A DNA stretch of 18,510 bases from positions 1 through 18,510 of the forward strand of contig DLYY01000215.1 in the NCBI GenBank assembly GCA_003447535.1, read 5' to 3'. The notes below the pieces were generated by a model that was not told the origin of the DNA, made no database searches, and worked only from the letters and a program-made list of their open reading frames with translations. Positions 7,262-14,850 of this stretch are shown piece by piece. The DNA comes from Bacteroidota bacterium. Lineage in GTDB: Bacteria; Bacteroidota; Bacteroidia; Chitinophagales; UBA8649. Both the position numbers and the translations under genes were made by a program. Positions within the stretch are counted from its first letter, which is position 1. Each line of letters begins with the position of its first letter.

Positions 7262-8920
7262 ATGTTAAAGACTTTATCAATCGACCAATTTAGATTAATA
7301 GACTCTGCGAAGCTTGAGTTTCATGCTGGCATGAATGTCATCACAGGGGAGACTGGGTCCGGTAAGTCTATTATGCTACGAGCTTTAGCCTTGGTAACAG
7401 GGGCTCGGGCATATAAAGAGGATGTGCGGAAAGGTAGTAGCAAGTGTGTTATAGAACTCGAGCTCACCTTGCCAACTTCTTTTGAATCATGGTTTTCGTC
7501 TCGGGATTTAGATTTTTATCAAGAGACCATCTTGCGGAGGGAGGTAACAGCAAATGGCCGGTCAAGGAGTTTTATCAACGATACACCTGTCGGTCTCAAA
7601 GAACTACAGAACCTTGGCAAGGCCTTTGTTCATGTTCACGGTCAGCATGAAACCTTAGCTCTTTTTGATCCCAAATTGCAGCGTGAGATGGTGGATCTTG
7701 GTTTTGCTCATGAATCTAAGGTGCAGGAATATCATGCTAAGTATACTAAGTATGTCGAGCTATCAAAGGCATTAAAGACCTTGCTTGATAAGCGAGATTC
7801 TCTTGAAGCGCTTCTAGAAAGCCGGCAGCGTGATCTTGAGTCCATTCATGAAAGTGGAATACTCGAAGAAAACTTAGCAGAACTTGAATCGAGGTTTACC
7901 GTCCTTTCGAATGCCGAGGTATTGCATAAGGTCACCGAAGAGGCAAGGAACTTGCTCGAAGTTGCTGATGTTTCGATCATACAGCATTTGGCTCAAGTAA
8001 TTCAGCAGCTTGATTCTGTGGCGAAACATGATGAAGAACTTTCATCCCTTGCCGAGAGGCTTCGTTCATCTCAAATTGAAATTCAAGACTGCTCGTCTAG
8101 CTTGGAAGATCTTTCTGAATCGTATCACTTTAGTCAAGTGGAATATGAAAAAGTATCGGAAGCCCTTGACAATAGTCATCGTTATCTTAAGAAATTTCAG
8201 TGCTCGGACATTGAAGAGTTAAATGCACTTGTTACTTCGTGGGAAGAAGAATTGCACAATCAAGGACTATTCGAGATAAATATTAAGAAGTATTCCAGTC
8301 AAATCGATGACTTGCGTATCTCTTTGGATGCACTGGCACAGATCATTCACAAGGGACGTGTTAAGGCGTCTGCTGAGCGCGCAGAGGCTTTGGTTTTCCG
8401 TTTAAAGACCTTATCTATGCCTAAGGCTAGGGTAGTCTTTGGGTTAGAAGAAAAAGAGGATTTTGGACCTTTTGGGAAGGATAACTTCACCTGGCTTTTT
8501 TCTGCCAATCCAGGATTTGAAGTAAAACCTATTGAACAGGTTGCTTCAGGAGGGGAGCGGTCGAGATTTATGCTTGCAGTGCGCTCTATATTAGGTCAAG
8601 CACTTGGATTAAGTACCTTGATTTTTGATGAAATTGATACAGGCGTCTCGGGAAAGGTAGCCGATCAAATTGGGTTAGAACTGCTTGCCATTGCACAACA
8701 CCAACAGGTTATAACGATTACTCACTTACCTGTTATCGCAGCGAGGGCAAATAAGCATTATCTCGTTGAGAAGGCTATGGACGACCACAGCACTTGGACT
8801 ACCATTGAAGAGGTAGATGGAAAAGCTCGTATCTCGGCTATAGCTTCGCTTATCGGAGATCATCGAGATGCAAAAGTTTTAGAAGTAGCCGAATCGCTAC
8901 TTTCTGAAGGATCAAAATAA
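7262..8920 (+). CDS. recN: DNA repair protein RecN
   Basis: A 552-residue SMC-like ATPase acting early in double-strand break repair. The N-terminal head has Walker A GETGSGKS (29-36). A coiled coil (about 150-370, rich in Leu, Glu, Gln and Arg) folds back. The C-terminal head has the ABC signature ASGGERSR (428-435), Walker B ending IFDEIDTG (454-461) and the H-loop histidine at about 488 (TITHLP). Length matches RecN (about 550). ATG 7262 gives the usual start MLKTLSIDQF. It lies 12 nt after the DUF4835 gene, the standard Bacteroidota order. No SOS-type operator was recognised, as expected for an internal operon gene. Confidence 0.97.
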   Translation: MLKTLSIDQFRLIDSAKLEFHAGMNVITGETGSGKSIMLRALALVTGARAYKEDVRKGSSKCVIELELTLPTSFESWFSSRDLDFYQETILRREVTANGRSRSFINDTPVGLKELQNLGKAFVHVHGQHETLALFDPKLQREMVDLGFAHESKVQEYHAKYTKYVELSKALKTLLDKRDSLEALLESRQRDLESIHESGILEENLAELESRFTVLSNAEVLHKVTEEARNLLEVADVSIIQHLAQVIQQLDSVAKHDEELSSLAERLRSSQIEIQDCSSSLEDLSESYHFSQVEYEKVSEALDNSHRYLKKFQCSDIEELNALVTSWEEELHNQGLFEINIKKYSSQIDDLRISLDALAQIIHKGRVKASAERAEALVFRLKTLSMPKARVVFGLEEKEDFGPFGKDNFTWLFSANPGFEVKPIEQVASGGERSRFMLAVRSILGQALGLSTLIFDEIDTGVSGKVADQIGLELLAIAQHQQVITITHLPVIAARANKHYLVEKAMDDHSTWTTIEEVDGKARISAIASLIGDHRDAKVLEVAESLLSEGSK

Positions 8921-8927
8921 TAGACTT

Positions 8928-10061
8928 ATGACTATGCAATCTTCGTATTGGGAGACCAATCGCGTGCTGTCAACTGCAGATTTACTCATTGTTGGTGGAG
9001 GCTTTACAGGACTTAGTGCCGCTCATTTTGCCTACATTAAAAATCCCTCATTTCGCATAACGGTGGTCGAAAAGCATCCCTATGGACAGAGTATGGCAAG
9101 CACTCGAAATGCAGGATTCGCTTGTTTTGGAAGTCCAACTGAGATTCTTGCTGATATTGAGTTTGAGGGAATTGAGCAAGCGTTGGCACGCGTCAAAATC
9201 CGCTATGAAGGGATTCAGTTATGGCTTGAGATGTTTTCAGCGAAAGATTTTGACTATGCTCCCGATGGGGGATTAGAAGTATTTCATAGCACAGAGAGTT
9301 CTATATACGAGAAGACATTGGATAAGCTTTCTCTATTGAATAGCGAGTTAGAGCATCACATTGGGTGCAAGGGAGTTTTCTCTCCTTCTTACGGTATCAA
9401 TGATTCTCTTTGTTACGGGATTGGCATCGCGGGTGAAGCCGGCTTACACCCAGGGAAGTTGCATTCAAGTTTGCTTAGTAGCCTACAAAGCAAACCCATA
9501 GCTTTTATCAATGGAATAGGTATCCCCCCTCTTGAATATTGGATTAAAAAGAAGGGTGTATGGCATATTCCAACAGCTTCTGGCTGGATTATATCAGAAT
9601 ATATCTTGTTGGCAAACAATGCTGGCTTGAGTGAGTTAACGAAGAATACTGTACCTGGAAGAGGTCAGGTGATCTTAACTGAGCCTTTTAATCATGGATT
9701 ACCCGCAGGGACATTCCATGCTCGGGAGGGATACATGTATTTCAGAACACTGGGTGACCGCATTCTTTTGGGAGGGGGACGAGATGCTTTCCGCAAGCAA
9801 GAAGAATCCATGAAACCAATAGGAACAAAGGAAGTCAAGCTTTATTTAGAAGACTACCTTACCACTCATATTTGCCCAGGTCAGCAGGTCTCTATTGCCG
9901 AGCACTGGGCGGGAATAATGGCTTTTACAAATAATCAGCAAAAGGGATTACTAAGTAAGTACCTAGAAGATAAAGTCTTAACGGCAGGACGTATGGGTGG
10001 AATGGGCGTCGCCATCGCTCCAAGAGCTGCTCAAGATGCCGTGCATCAGTTATTGAGCTAA
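8928..10061 (+). CDS. FAD-dependent oxidoreductase, DAO (D-amino-acid oxidase-like) family
   Basis: A 377-residue flavoenzyme of the DAO fold (PF01266). The FAD dinucleotide-binding loop is VGGGFTGLSAAHFA (22-35; Gly23, Gly25, Gly28), followed by the acidic strand end VVEK and the segment STRNAGFACFGSP that often marks oxidases acting on amines or amino acids. A second FAD-contact region near the C-terminus reads GRMGGMGVAIAPRAA. It is 7 nt after recN and so probably co-transcribed. The substrate cannot be told from sequence; relatives include glycine/sarcosine oxidases and gamma-glutamylputrescine oxidase. ATG 8928 or the ATG two codons later are both possible. The link to its neighbours is unclear. 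Confidence 0.85.
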   Translation: MTMQSSYWETNRVLSTADLLIVGGGFTGLSAAHFAYIKNPSFRITVVEKHPYGQSMASTRNAGFACFGSPTEILADIEFEGIEQALARVKIRYEGIQLWLEMFSAKDFDYAPDGGLEVFHSTESSIYEKTLDKLSLLNSELEHHIGCKGVFSPSYGINDSLCYGIGIAGEAGLHPGKLHSSLLSSLQSKPIAFINGIGIPPLEYWIKKKGVWHIPTASGWIISEYILLANNAGLSELTKNTVPGRGQVILTEPFNHGLPAGTFHAREGYMYFRTLGDRILLGGGRDAFRKQEESMKPIGTKEVKLYLEDYLTTHICPGQQVSIAEHWAGIMAFTNNQQKGLLSKYLEDKVLTAGRMGGMGVAIAPRAAQDAVHQLLS

Positions 10062-10097
10062 ATTACCTACCTTCAACGTAACAAAATTCACACAATA

Positions 10098-10907
10098 ATG
10101 GCCGGTTTACTCGAAGGAAAAAAAGGAATCATTTTTGGAGCATTGGATGATCAAAGTATCGCTTGGAAAGTAGCACTGAAAGCGAAAGCCGAAGGAGCTG
10201 AATTTCTATTGACCAATGTCCCTGTGGCCTTACGAATGGGTAAGATTCAAGACTTAGCGGAGCAATGTAATACAGAGGTAGTACCTGCAGACGCCACGAA
10301 TCTAGAAGACTTAAATGGCCTTTTTGATAAGGCTGCCGAGCGTTATGGTAAAGTAGATTTTATCTTACACAGTATTGGTATGTCACCCAACGTACGTAAA
10401 GGAAAAGCCTATACTGATTTGAATTATGACTGGATGAAGAAGTCGCTCGATATATCTGCCATCAGTTTTCACAAGGTGATGCAGGTGGCTTATCAAAGGG
10501 ATATGGTAAACCCAATGGGGTCGATTTTAGGGCTTTCGTACATCGCTGCACAGCGGTCCTTTCCTGGCTACGGTGATATGGCCCAAGCTAAGGCGATGCT
10601 CGAGTCTATTGCTCGCTCCTTTGGATATTATTGGGGAGCTAAAAATGGCGTCCGAGTGAATACAATCTCTCAAAGCCCAACAATGACCACTGCAGGAAGT
10701 GGTGTCAGTGGTTTTGATGCTTTCTTTGATTTTGCGGATAAACTAAGTCCTCTAGGCAATGCCGATGCTGAGAGCTGTGCAGACTTCTGCCTGGCCATGT
10801 TCTCCGATTACACTCGGAAAATCACCATGCAAAATCTATTTCATGATGGTGGATTCTCTTCTGTAGGAATGACAGAATCATTTATCGAAAGCTTAAGCGA
10901 GAGCTAA
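10098..10907 (+). CDS. fabI: Enoyl-[acyl-carrier-protein] reductase (NADH)
   Basis: A 269-residue short-chain dehydrogenase fold enzyme that reduces trans-2-enoyl-ACP in the last step of each fatty-acid elongation cycle. FabI hallmarks: cofactor loop IIFGALDDQSIAW (11-23), HSIGMSP (91-97), and the active site LSYIAAQRSFPGYGDMAQAK with Tyr148, Tyr158 and Lys165 in the Tyr-x6-Lys spacing of FabI. NTISQSPTMT follows as the substrate-loop region. Length is normal. The start is 36 nt after the oxidoreductase stop, the largest gap in the run, so it may have its own promoter. It shares the gene run with accA, the other fatty-acid synthesis gene here. It converges on the next gene with only 12 nt between stop codons. 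Confidence 0.97.
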   Translation: MAGLLEGKKGIIFGALDDQSIAWKVALKAKAEGAEFLLTNVPVALRMGKIQDLAEQCNTEVVPADATNLEDLNGLFDKAAERYGKVDFILHSIGMSPNVRKGKAYTDLNYDWMKKSLDISAISFHKVMQVAYQRDMVNPMGSILGLSYIAAQRSFPGYGDMAQAKAMLESIARSFGYYWGAKNGVRVNTISQSPTMTTAGSGVSGFDAFFDFADKLSPLGNADAESCADFCLAMFSDYTRKITMQNLFHDGGFSSVGMTESFIESLSES

Positions 10908-10919
10908 ACTACAACGCTA

Positions 10920-11198
10920 TTACGCTTTGCTCTTTGTTGTCTTTTTCTTTTTTCTAGCTGTGGATTTAGCTTTAGCTCTGCTTTTCTTCGCAACAGCATT
11001 AGGCCCTTCAATGAATTTCCCATTTTTAACAAGACCGAGATAAGCAACTTCTTTCGTGCGCTTATATTCTTCCATTGCGCTGTCGATTTGCTCTTTAGAT
11101 TCTCTGCGGATTTTAATTCCTCGTTCTCCGCCGTTGTTTCTTACTTCGATATAGTATCCGTCCTTAAGACGCTTTTCACGTGTGCTAGGTCTTGCCAT
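10920..11198 (-). CDS. Small basic protein with histone-like Lys/Ala tail, function unknown
   Basis: A 92-residue protein. Residues 1-60 look folded and conserved: MARPSTREKRLKDGYYIEVR, then GIKIRRESKEQID and a helix EEYKRTKEVAYLG. I recall similar short proteins opening with a PSTR-x-KRLKDG motif in other Flavobacteriia, without known function. Residues 69-92 form a low-complexity tail of Lys, Arg, Ala, Ser and Thr (KKSRAKAKSTARKKKKTTK) like those of histone H1-type bacterial proteins. The whole protein is strongly basic, so nucleic-acid or ribosome binding is a reasonable inference but not shown. ATG at 11196-11198 is the only good start. It is monocistronic between the sugar transferase gene (same strand, upstream) and fabI (convergent). 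Confidence 0.8.
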   Translation of the reverse strand: MARPSTREKRLKDGYYIEVRNNGGERGIKIRRESKEQIDSAMEEYKRTKEVAYLGLVKNGKFIEGPNAVAKKSRAKAKSTARKKKKTTKSKA

Positions 11199-11325
11199 GC
11201 TGAATTGCGATGATTTGGTTAGAAGCGCAAAAAAATAGAATGCGCTAAAAGAAAAAAATAAGTCGATATGTGTTCAGAACTCTGATACATTCGGTGCAGG
11301 AATATACAAAAAACATGCCGAATTT

Positions 11326-12690
11326 TCAAATTCCTTTCCCGAGGATTACTGTTCGAATGGTGAAGAGAAGAATCTGAAGATCAAAAAATATGCTTTGATT
11401 GTCGAGGTAAATCATGTCATATCGCATTCGATCCATGATTTCTTCAAGATTACGGGCATAGCCAAACTTAACCATTCCTAACGAGGTTAACCCTGGCTTG
11501 GTAATGTAGATTCGGGCATGTAGTGCTTCTTTTTCCTGTATTTGTTGTACATAGAAGGCTCGTTCAGGTCTTGGTCCAACAAGGGACATGTCTCCTTTCA
11601 GTACGTTCCATAACTGGGGAAGTTCATCAAGTCTCCATTTACGCATGCGTTGCCCCCAGGAAGTGATTCGATAATCCTTTTCACTTGATAGTTGAGGGCC
11701 ATCTTTCTCCGCATCAACAATCATTGATCGAAATTTATAGATAAGAAATGGTTTCTTATGTAAGCCAATGCGTTCCTGTGTATATAGTATGGGTCCCTTT
11801 GAAGTGCTCTTTATTCCAAAAACACAGAGAAGAAATATTGGAATACCTGCGATTAGACCCAATAGACTTAGGCTAATATCCATAGCACGTTTACTAGCGT
11901 TCTGCCACCCACTAAGGTGTGGCGTGAGTGGGGCGCAGTAATATCTTCCTATGGCATAATCCATTGATTGTTGAAATGGATAATTTTCACCTGATCTATG
12001 GTATAGACGAAGCTCTATTCTGTTCTGTACTAGGGTATTGATTTGTTCTGCATTGAGTGACATTAAGTCCATTGACTCGAAAACTCGCCATACTTGACTT
12101 GGCTCCTGTTTAGTATTTTCCCGTTCTATTGAATCAAAAATTTCCATCGTTGATTTACGATATAGATTTCCCCTTTCTCTCCTTGAATTGATATTCTCCT
12201 GTATCCCTCCAATATCGCGCACAATCGTGTGGTATTTATCTCGGGAATATTGCAGGGTTAGCAGCATCTTAAATACTCCATTGGATAGGCTAACAAGGAT
12301 TAACTGAAGGCAGGCATAGGCCAAGAGAATAGTGTAGTAATCGCTTGGAGCAGATATTCCATCGTCGATAAACAAAATAAAGTATAGCACCAAGCTGGAT
12401 AATAGTGTTGCCGCCAATAGATTGACAAGTTTAGCAAGCCGACCTTCTACAAATACTTTTTGATAACGCCCTGTTAAACAGCTGACTAGAATCCAGAGGA
12501 TTCCATTGGCAAGAATGCCCAAGTAGAGATTTTTATCGTGCAATGCAGATAGTCCTTCTTGGAAGTCTAAACCATCGATGGCCAATTTTCTGTAGAAAAA
12601 AAATGTAATCCAAGATACACTAACAGAGATAGCCTCTAGTGCCACTTTAGTCAAGCGCCATGGATTATGTCGTAACTGATTCTCTTGCAT
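11326..12690 (-). CDS. Polyprenyl-phosphate sugar-1-phosphate transferase (Bac_transf)
   Basis: A 454-residue membrane protein that would transfer a sugar-1-phosphate to undecaprenyl phosphate, starting a surface polysaccharide or glycan unit. The N-terminal half has about four hydrophobic segments (near 17-37, 56-75, 90-110, 120-142), then a soluble stretch. The C-terminal PF02397 domain (about 262-454) has a membrane hairpin, KFRSM (319-323), the catalytic Asp-Glu in RLDELPQLWN (354-363), GDMSLVGPRPE (366-376) and KPGLTSLG. The ATG at 12688-12690 is preferred to the adjacent TTG; it overlaps the stop of the upstream lipoprotein gene (TGATG), implying translational coupling. The sugar is not predictable. 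No glycosyltransferase cluster is visible here. Confidence 0.93.
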   Translation of the reverse strand: MQENQLRHNPWRLTKVALEAISVSVSWITFFFYRKLAIDGLDFQEGLSALHDKNLYLGILANGILWILVSCLTGRYQKVFVEGRLAKLVNLLAATLLSSLVLYFILFIDDGISAPSDYYTILLAYACLQLILVSLSNGVFKMLLTLQYSRDKYHTIVRDIGGIQENINSRRERGNLYRKSTMEIFDSIERENTKQEPSQVWRVFESMDLMSLNAEQINTLVQNRIELRLYHRSGENYPFQQSMDYAIGRYYCAPLTPHLSGWQNASKRAMDISLSLLGLIAGIPIFLLCVFGIKSTSKGPILYTQERIGLHKKPFLIYKFRSMIVDAEKDGPQLSSEKDYRITSWGQRMRKWRLDELPQLWNVLKGDMSLVGPRPERAFYVQQIQEKEALHARIYITKPGLTSLGMVKFGYARNLEEIMDRMRYDMIYLDNQSIFFDLQILLFTIRTVILGKGI

Positions 12691-13526
12691 CAAAAGTGCA
12701 CTAGTTTGACATTATCAATAGCAATGAAACTGCTATCTAAATCGGGGTATAGTGAAGTTTGCAGATAGAATCGGTAAGATTCTGCATCGATTTGACCAAT
12801 ATCACTACTAACGTCTAAGTAGAGTTTTTCCCATCGCCCTCCTTGTGTTGGAGGGGTATAGTAGACAAAGGCATCGGCTAACACATTGCCATTTTCCTCT
12901 CCGCGTAATCCAATAGCAAAGTCGTTGGTGCTGCTGTAATGCATTTCTAGGAAAATGCGCTGACCACTTGGAAGGCCCACTGCGCTTAACATAGCACATT
13001 CAGCATTTGTTAAGGAGGAGTTTAAATGAATAACTCCAGCTTTACCGGACAATGGTAGGGGAGGATTTTCCGCATTAAGGTTGCTGAAGTTATTCGAAAC
13101 TTCGAAAGTCTCTCTTAGGCTGAATTGGAGACCTTGAGCATACCTAAAGATGGGATTAAGGACAAGGGTGTCAAATAGGGTAAGCGTGGTGTCGATTTGA
13201 ACGATATCATAGAAGGGGTAGACTTCTCGTTGCAGGAAATCACCATTTTTATAGATACCGGGTTCTAATAAGATGAGCTTTTCTCCTTCGATAAGGACGG
13301 CTGCTGTATTCGGCCACTGAATAGCTCCTCGATCATCTCCCTCCACTTGCACCCACACATCATAGATTCCGCTTAATGTATCAATAACTCCATCTTCATT
13401 AAAAAAGCTGACTTGATTGATTTTGATGTAGGAGGGTAGTCCATCATTGGGTACTTCCTGGCAGGAGGTGAAACCTAGGGTTAAGCCAAGGAAACAGAGA
13501 ATAATAAGAAAAAAAGACTGCCTCAT
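12690..13526 (-). CDS. Lipoprotein of unknown function
   Basis: A 278-residue protein I do not recognise. Residues 1-21 are a lipoprotein signal ending GFTSC with Cys22 as lipidation site. Residues about 30-140 look like beta-sandwich strands (IKINQVSFFNEDG, GIYDVWVQVEGDD, AAVLIEGEKLILLEPG). Residues about 145-278 look like a jelly-roll module that ends FIAIDNVKLVHF, as in many carbohydrate-binding or galactose-binding-like domains; this is a resemblance by eye only. It is the middle gene of a three-gene unit, 17 nt after the oxidoreductase gene and overlapping the sugar transferase start by 1 nt. The tight coupling suggests a linked job at the cell surface. Confidence 0.8.
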   Translation of the reverse strand: MRQSFFLIILCFLGLTLGFTSCQEVPNDGLPSYIKINQVSFFNEDGVIDTLSGIYDVWVQVEGDDRGAIQWPNTAAVLIEGEKLILLEPGIYKNGDFLQREVYPFYDIVQIDTTLTLFDTLVLNPIFRYAQGLQFSLRETFEVSNNFSNLNAENPPLPLSGKAGVIHLNSSLTNAECAMLSAVGLPSGQRIFLEMHYSSTNDFAIGLRGEENGNVLADAFVYYTPPTQGGRWEKLYLDVSSDIGQIDAESYRFYLQTSLYPDLDSSFIAIDNVKLVHF

Positions 13527-13543
13527 ATCGCTTTAAAGGTACT

Positions 13544-14533
13544 TTATTGATAGTGCTTTTGGTATTCTTGAATGCATTCATCAATTTGAAGTGCTAGATC
13601 AAGGCAGCGAATGCCATCCTCAATTGGAACTAGCACCGAGGCACCCGTGATCATCGCTTCTATGAAATTGGCTTGTTCTTCCATGATTGCGTTATTGCTC
13701 GAGGGTTCGGATTTTTCATATTCAAGATATTTTTTCGATTGGTGACCCTCGATTTCAATCGGCGTATTCTTGGAATGAACAGGGCTTCTGTCATGTAATT
13801 GAATCCTCTCTGTAGACTTTTCTATAAAATCCATACTGAGGTAGTTTTGGTTTTGAAAAACCCGCATTTTCCTCATTGCCTTTAGAGAGACCCTACTTGC
13901 TGTGCAGTTAACAACGCAACCGTTCGAAAAGGTGAGTCGAACATTGGCAATATCTGGAGCAGCACTTACTATAGAGATTCCTGTTGCATCAATTTTCTCT
14001 ACTTGCGAATTTACCAAGGACAGAATGAGATCAAGATCATGAATCATTAAATCCATGACTACAGAGACATCGGTTCCTCTTGGATTGAAAGGAGCGAGCC
14101 GATGACATTCAATAAACATCGGATCGATGGGCTGCGCTTGAGCCGCCTGAAACGCTGGATTGAATCGCTCAACGTGACCGATTTGAACGATACACTTATG
14201 AGTATCGCTCAATCTTTTTAACTCCAAAGCTTCTTCAAGATTGGAACACAAAGGTTTCTCAATAAAAACATGCTTTGAATGCAATAAGCATTGTTTTGCA
14301 AGCGAGTAATGGGAAGGAGTAGGCGTTACCAATATGACGGCATCTGAAGCCTTAATGAGATCTTCTTCACTATCAAAAACATGTACATCATATCGACCTT
14401 GGATAGCTTCACAGCGAGCATTATTAGTATCAAACACTCCTGAACAAATAGCATTGCTTTGGTCAAGTAAAAGTTTGAGGTGAATCTTTCCTAAATGACC
14501 TAGTCCAAGAACGCCTATTTTGGGTTTATTCAT
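13544..14533 (-). CDS. Gfo/Idh/MocA family NAD(P)-dependent oxidoreductase
   Basis: A 329-residue enzyme with an N-terminal Rossmann fold, GVLGLGHLGKIH (7-18), and the family signature EKP (92-94, in FIEKPL). The active-site region reads DLMIHDLDL with Asp161 and His165 in the usual D-x3-H spacing, preceded by GHVERFNPAF. Such enzymes oxidise or reduce a hydroxyl of a sugar, nucleotide sugar or inositol. The GHVERFNP and IHDLD segments recall UDP-GlcNAc 3-dehydrogenases (GnnA/WbpB-like), and the coupling to a sugar-phosphate transferase fits a nucleotide-sugar substrate, but this is inference. ATG 14533 starts MNKPKIGV; the in-frame TTG at 14542 is less likely. It begins only 11 nt after a terminator T-tract. 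Confidence 0.88.
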   Translation of the reverse strand: MNKPKIGVLGLGHLGKIHLKLLLDQSNAICSGVFDTNNARCEAIQGRYDVHVFDSEEDLIKASDAVILVTPTPSHYSLAKQCLLHSKHVFIEKPLCSNLEEALELKRLSDTHKCIVQIGHVERFNPAFQAAQAQPIDPMFIECHRLAPFNPRGTDVSVVMDLMIHDLDLILSLVNSQVEKIDATGISIVSAAPDIANVRLTFSNGCVVNCTASRVSLKAMRKMRVFQNQNYLSMDFIEKSTERIQLHDRSPVHSKNTPIEIEGHQSKKYLEYEKSEPSSNNAIMEEQANFIEAMITGASVLVPIEDGIRCLDLALQIDECIQEYQKHYQ

Positions 14534-14544
14534 AGCGAACAATC

Positions 14545-14575
14545 AAAAAAAAAGCCCCCCAAACGGAGGGCTTTT
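14545..14575 (-). terminator. Rho-independent terminator after the large secreted-protein gene
   Basis: On the minus strand the sequence is AAAAGCCCTCC, loop GTTT, GGGGGGC, followed by nine T. The stem has seven pairs including one T-G wobble, extended by A-T pairs, and starts 14 nt after the TAA of the large gene. On the plus strand the wobble becomes a C-A mismatch and the tail is only four T, so the minus strand is the intended direction. Confidence 0.9.
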
Positions 14576-14589
14576 CACTTAGTTAGTAT

Positions 14590-14850
14590 TTAACGAATAA
14601 GGCTAAATGTTCCCGTTATATTTTCAATTTCGCCATTTGCATAACGGATTTTTAGATAGTACATATAAGTTCCAGGTTGCTGGTCTTGATTATTCCAGCG
14701 TCCATCCCAACCGTTGCCATCATAGTTGTATACTTGCTCTCCCCATCTATTAAAGATGTCTAAGCTTACAATATCTAAGCTTGGGTTGGAAGGTGCAAAA
14801 ATATCGTTGAGACCATCACCATTTGGCGTAAAGGCGTCAGGTAACAACAA
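14590..14850 (-). other. Type B type IX secretion sorting domain (gliding motility-associated C-terminal domain)
   Basis: The last 86 residues of the large protein: PDAFTPNGDGLNDIF, then SLDIFNRWGEQVYNYD, GWDGRW and PGTYMYYLKI, ending TGTFSLIR. This is the TIGR04131-type domain that directs export through the type IX system; in this class the protein is usually kept at or released from the surface together with SprF-type partners. Confidence 0.95.

Noticed and set aside
11289..11323. Inverted repeat ATTCGG ... CCGAAT after the sugar transferase gene, and a nearby AT-rich hairpin at its stop codon.
   Set aside because: Six-base arms 23 nt apart, and the second stem is only A/T pairs; both are expected by chance, so no operator or terminator is claimed.
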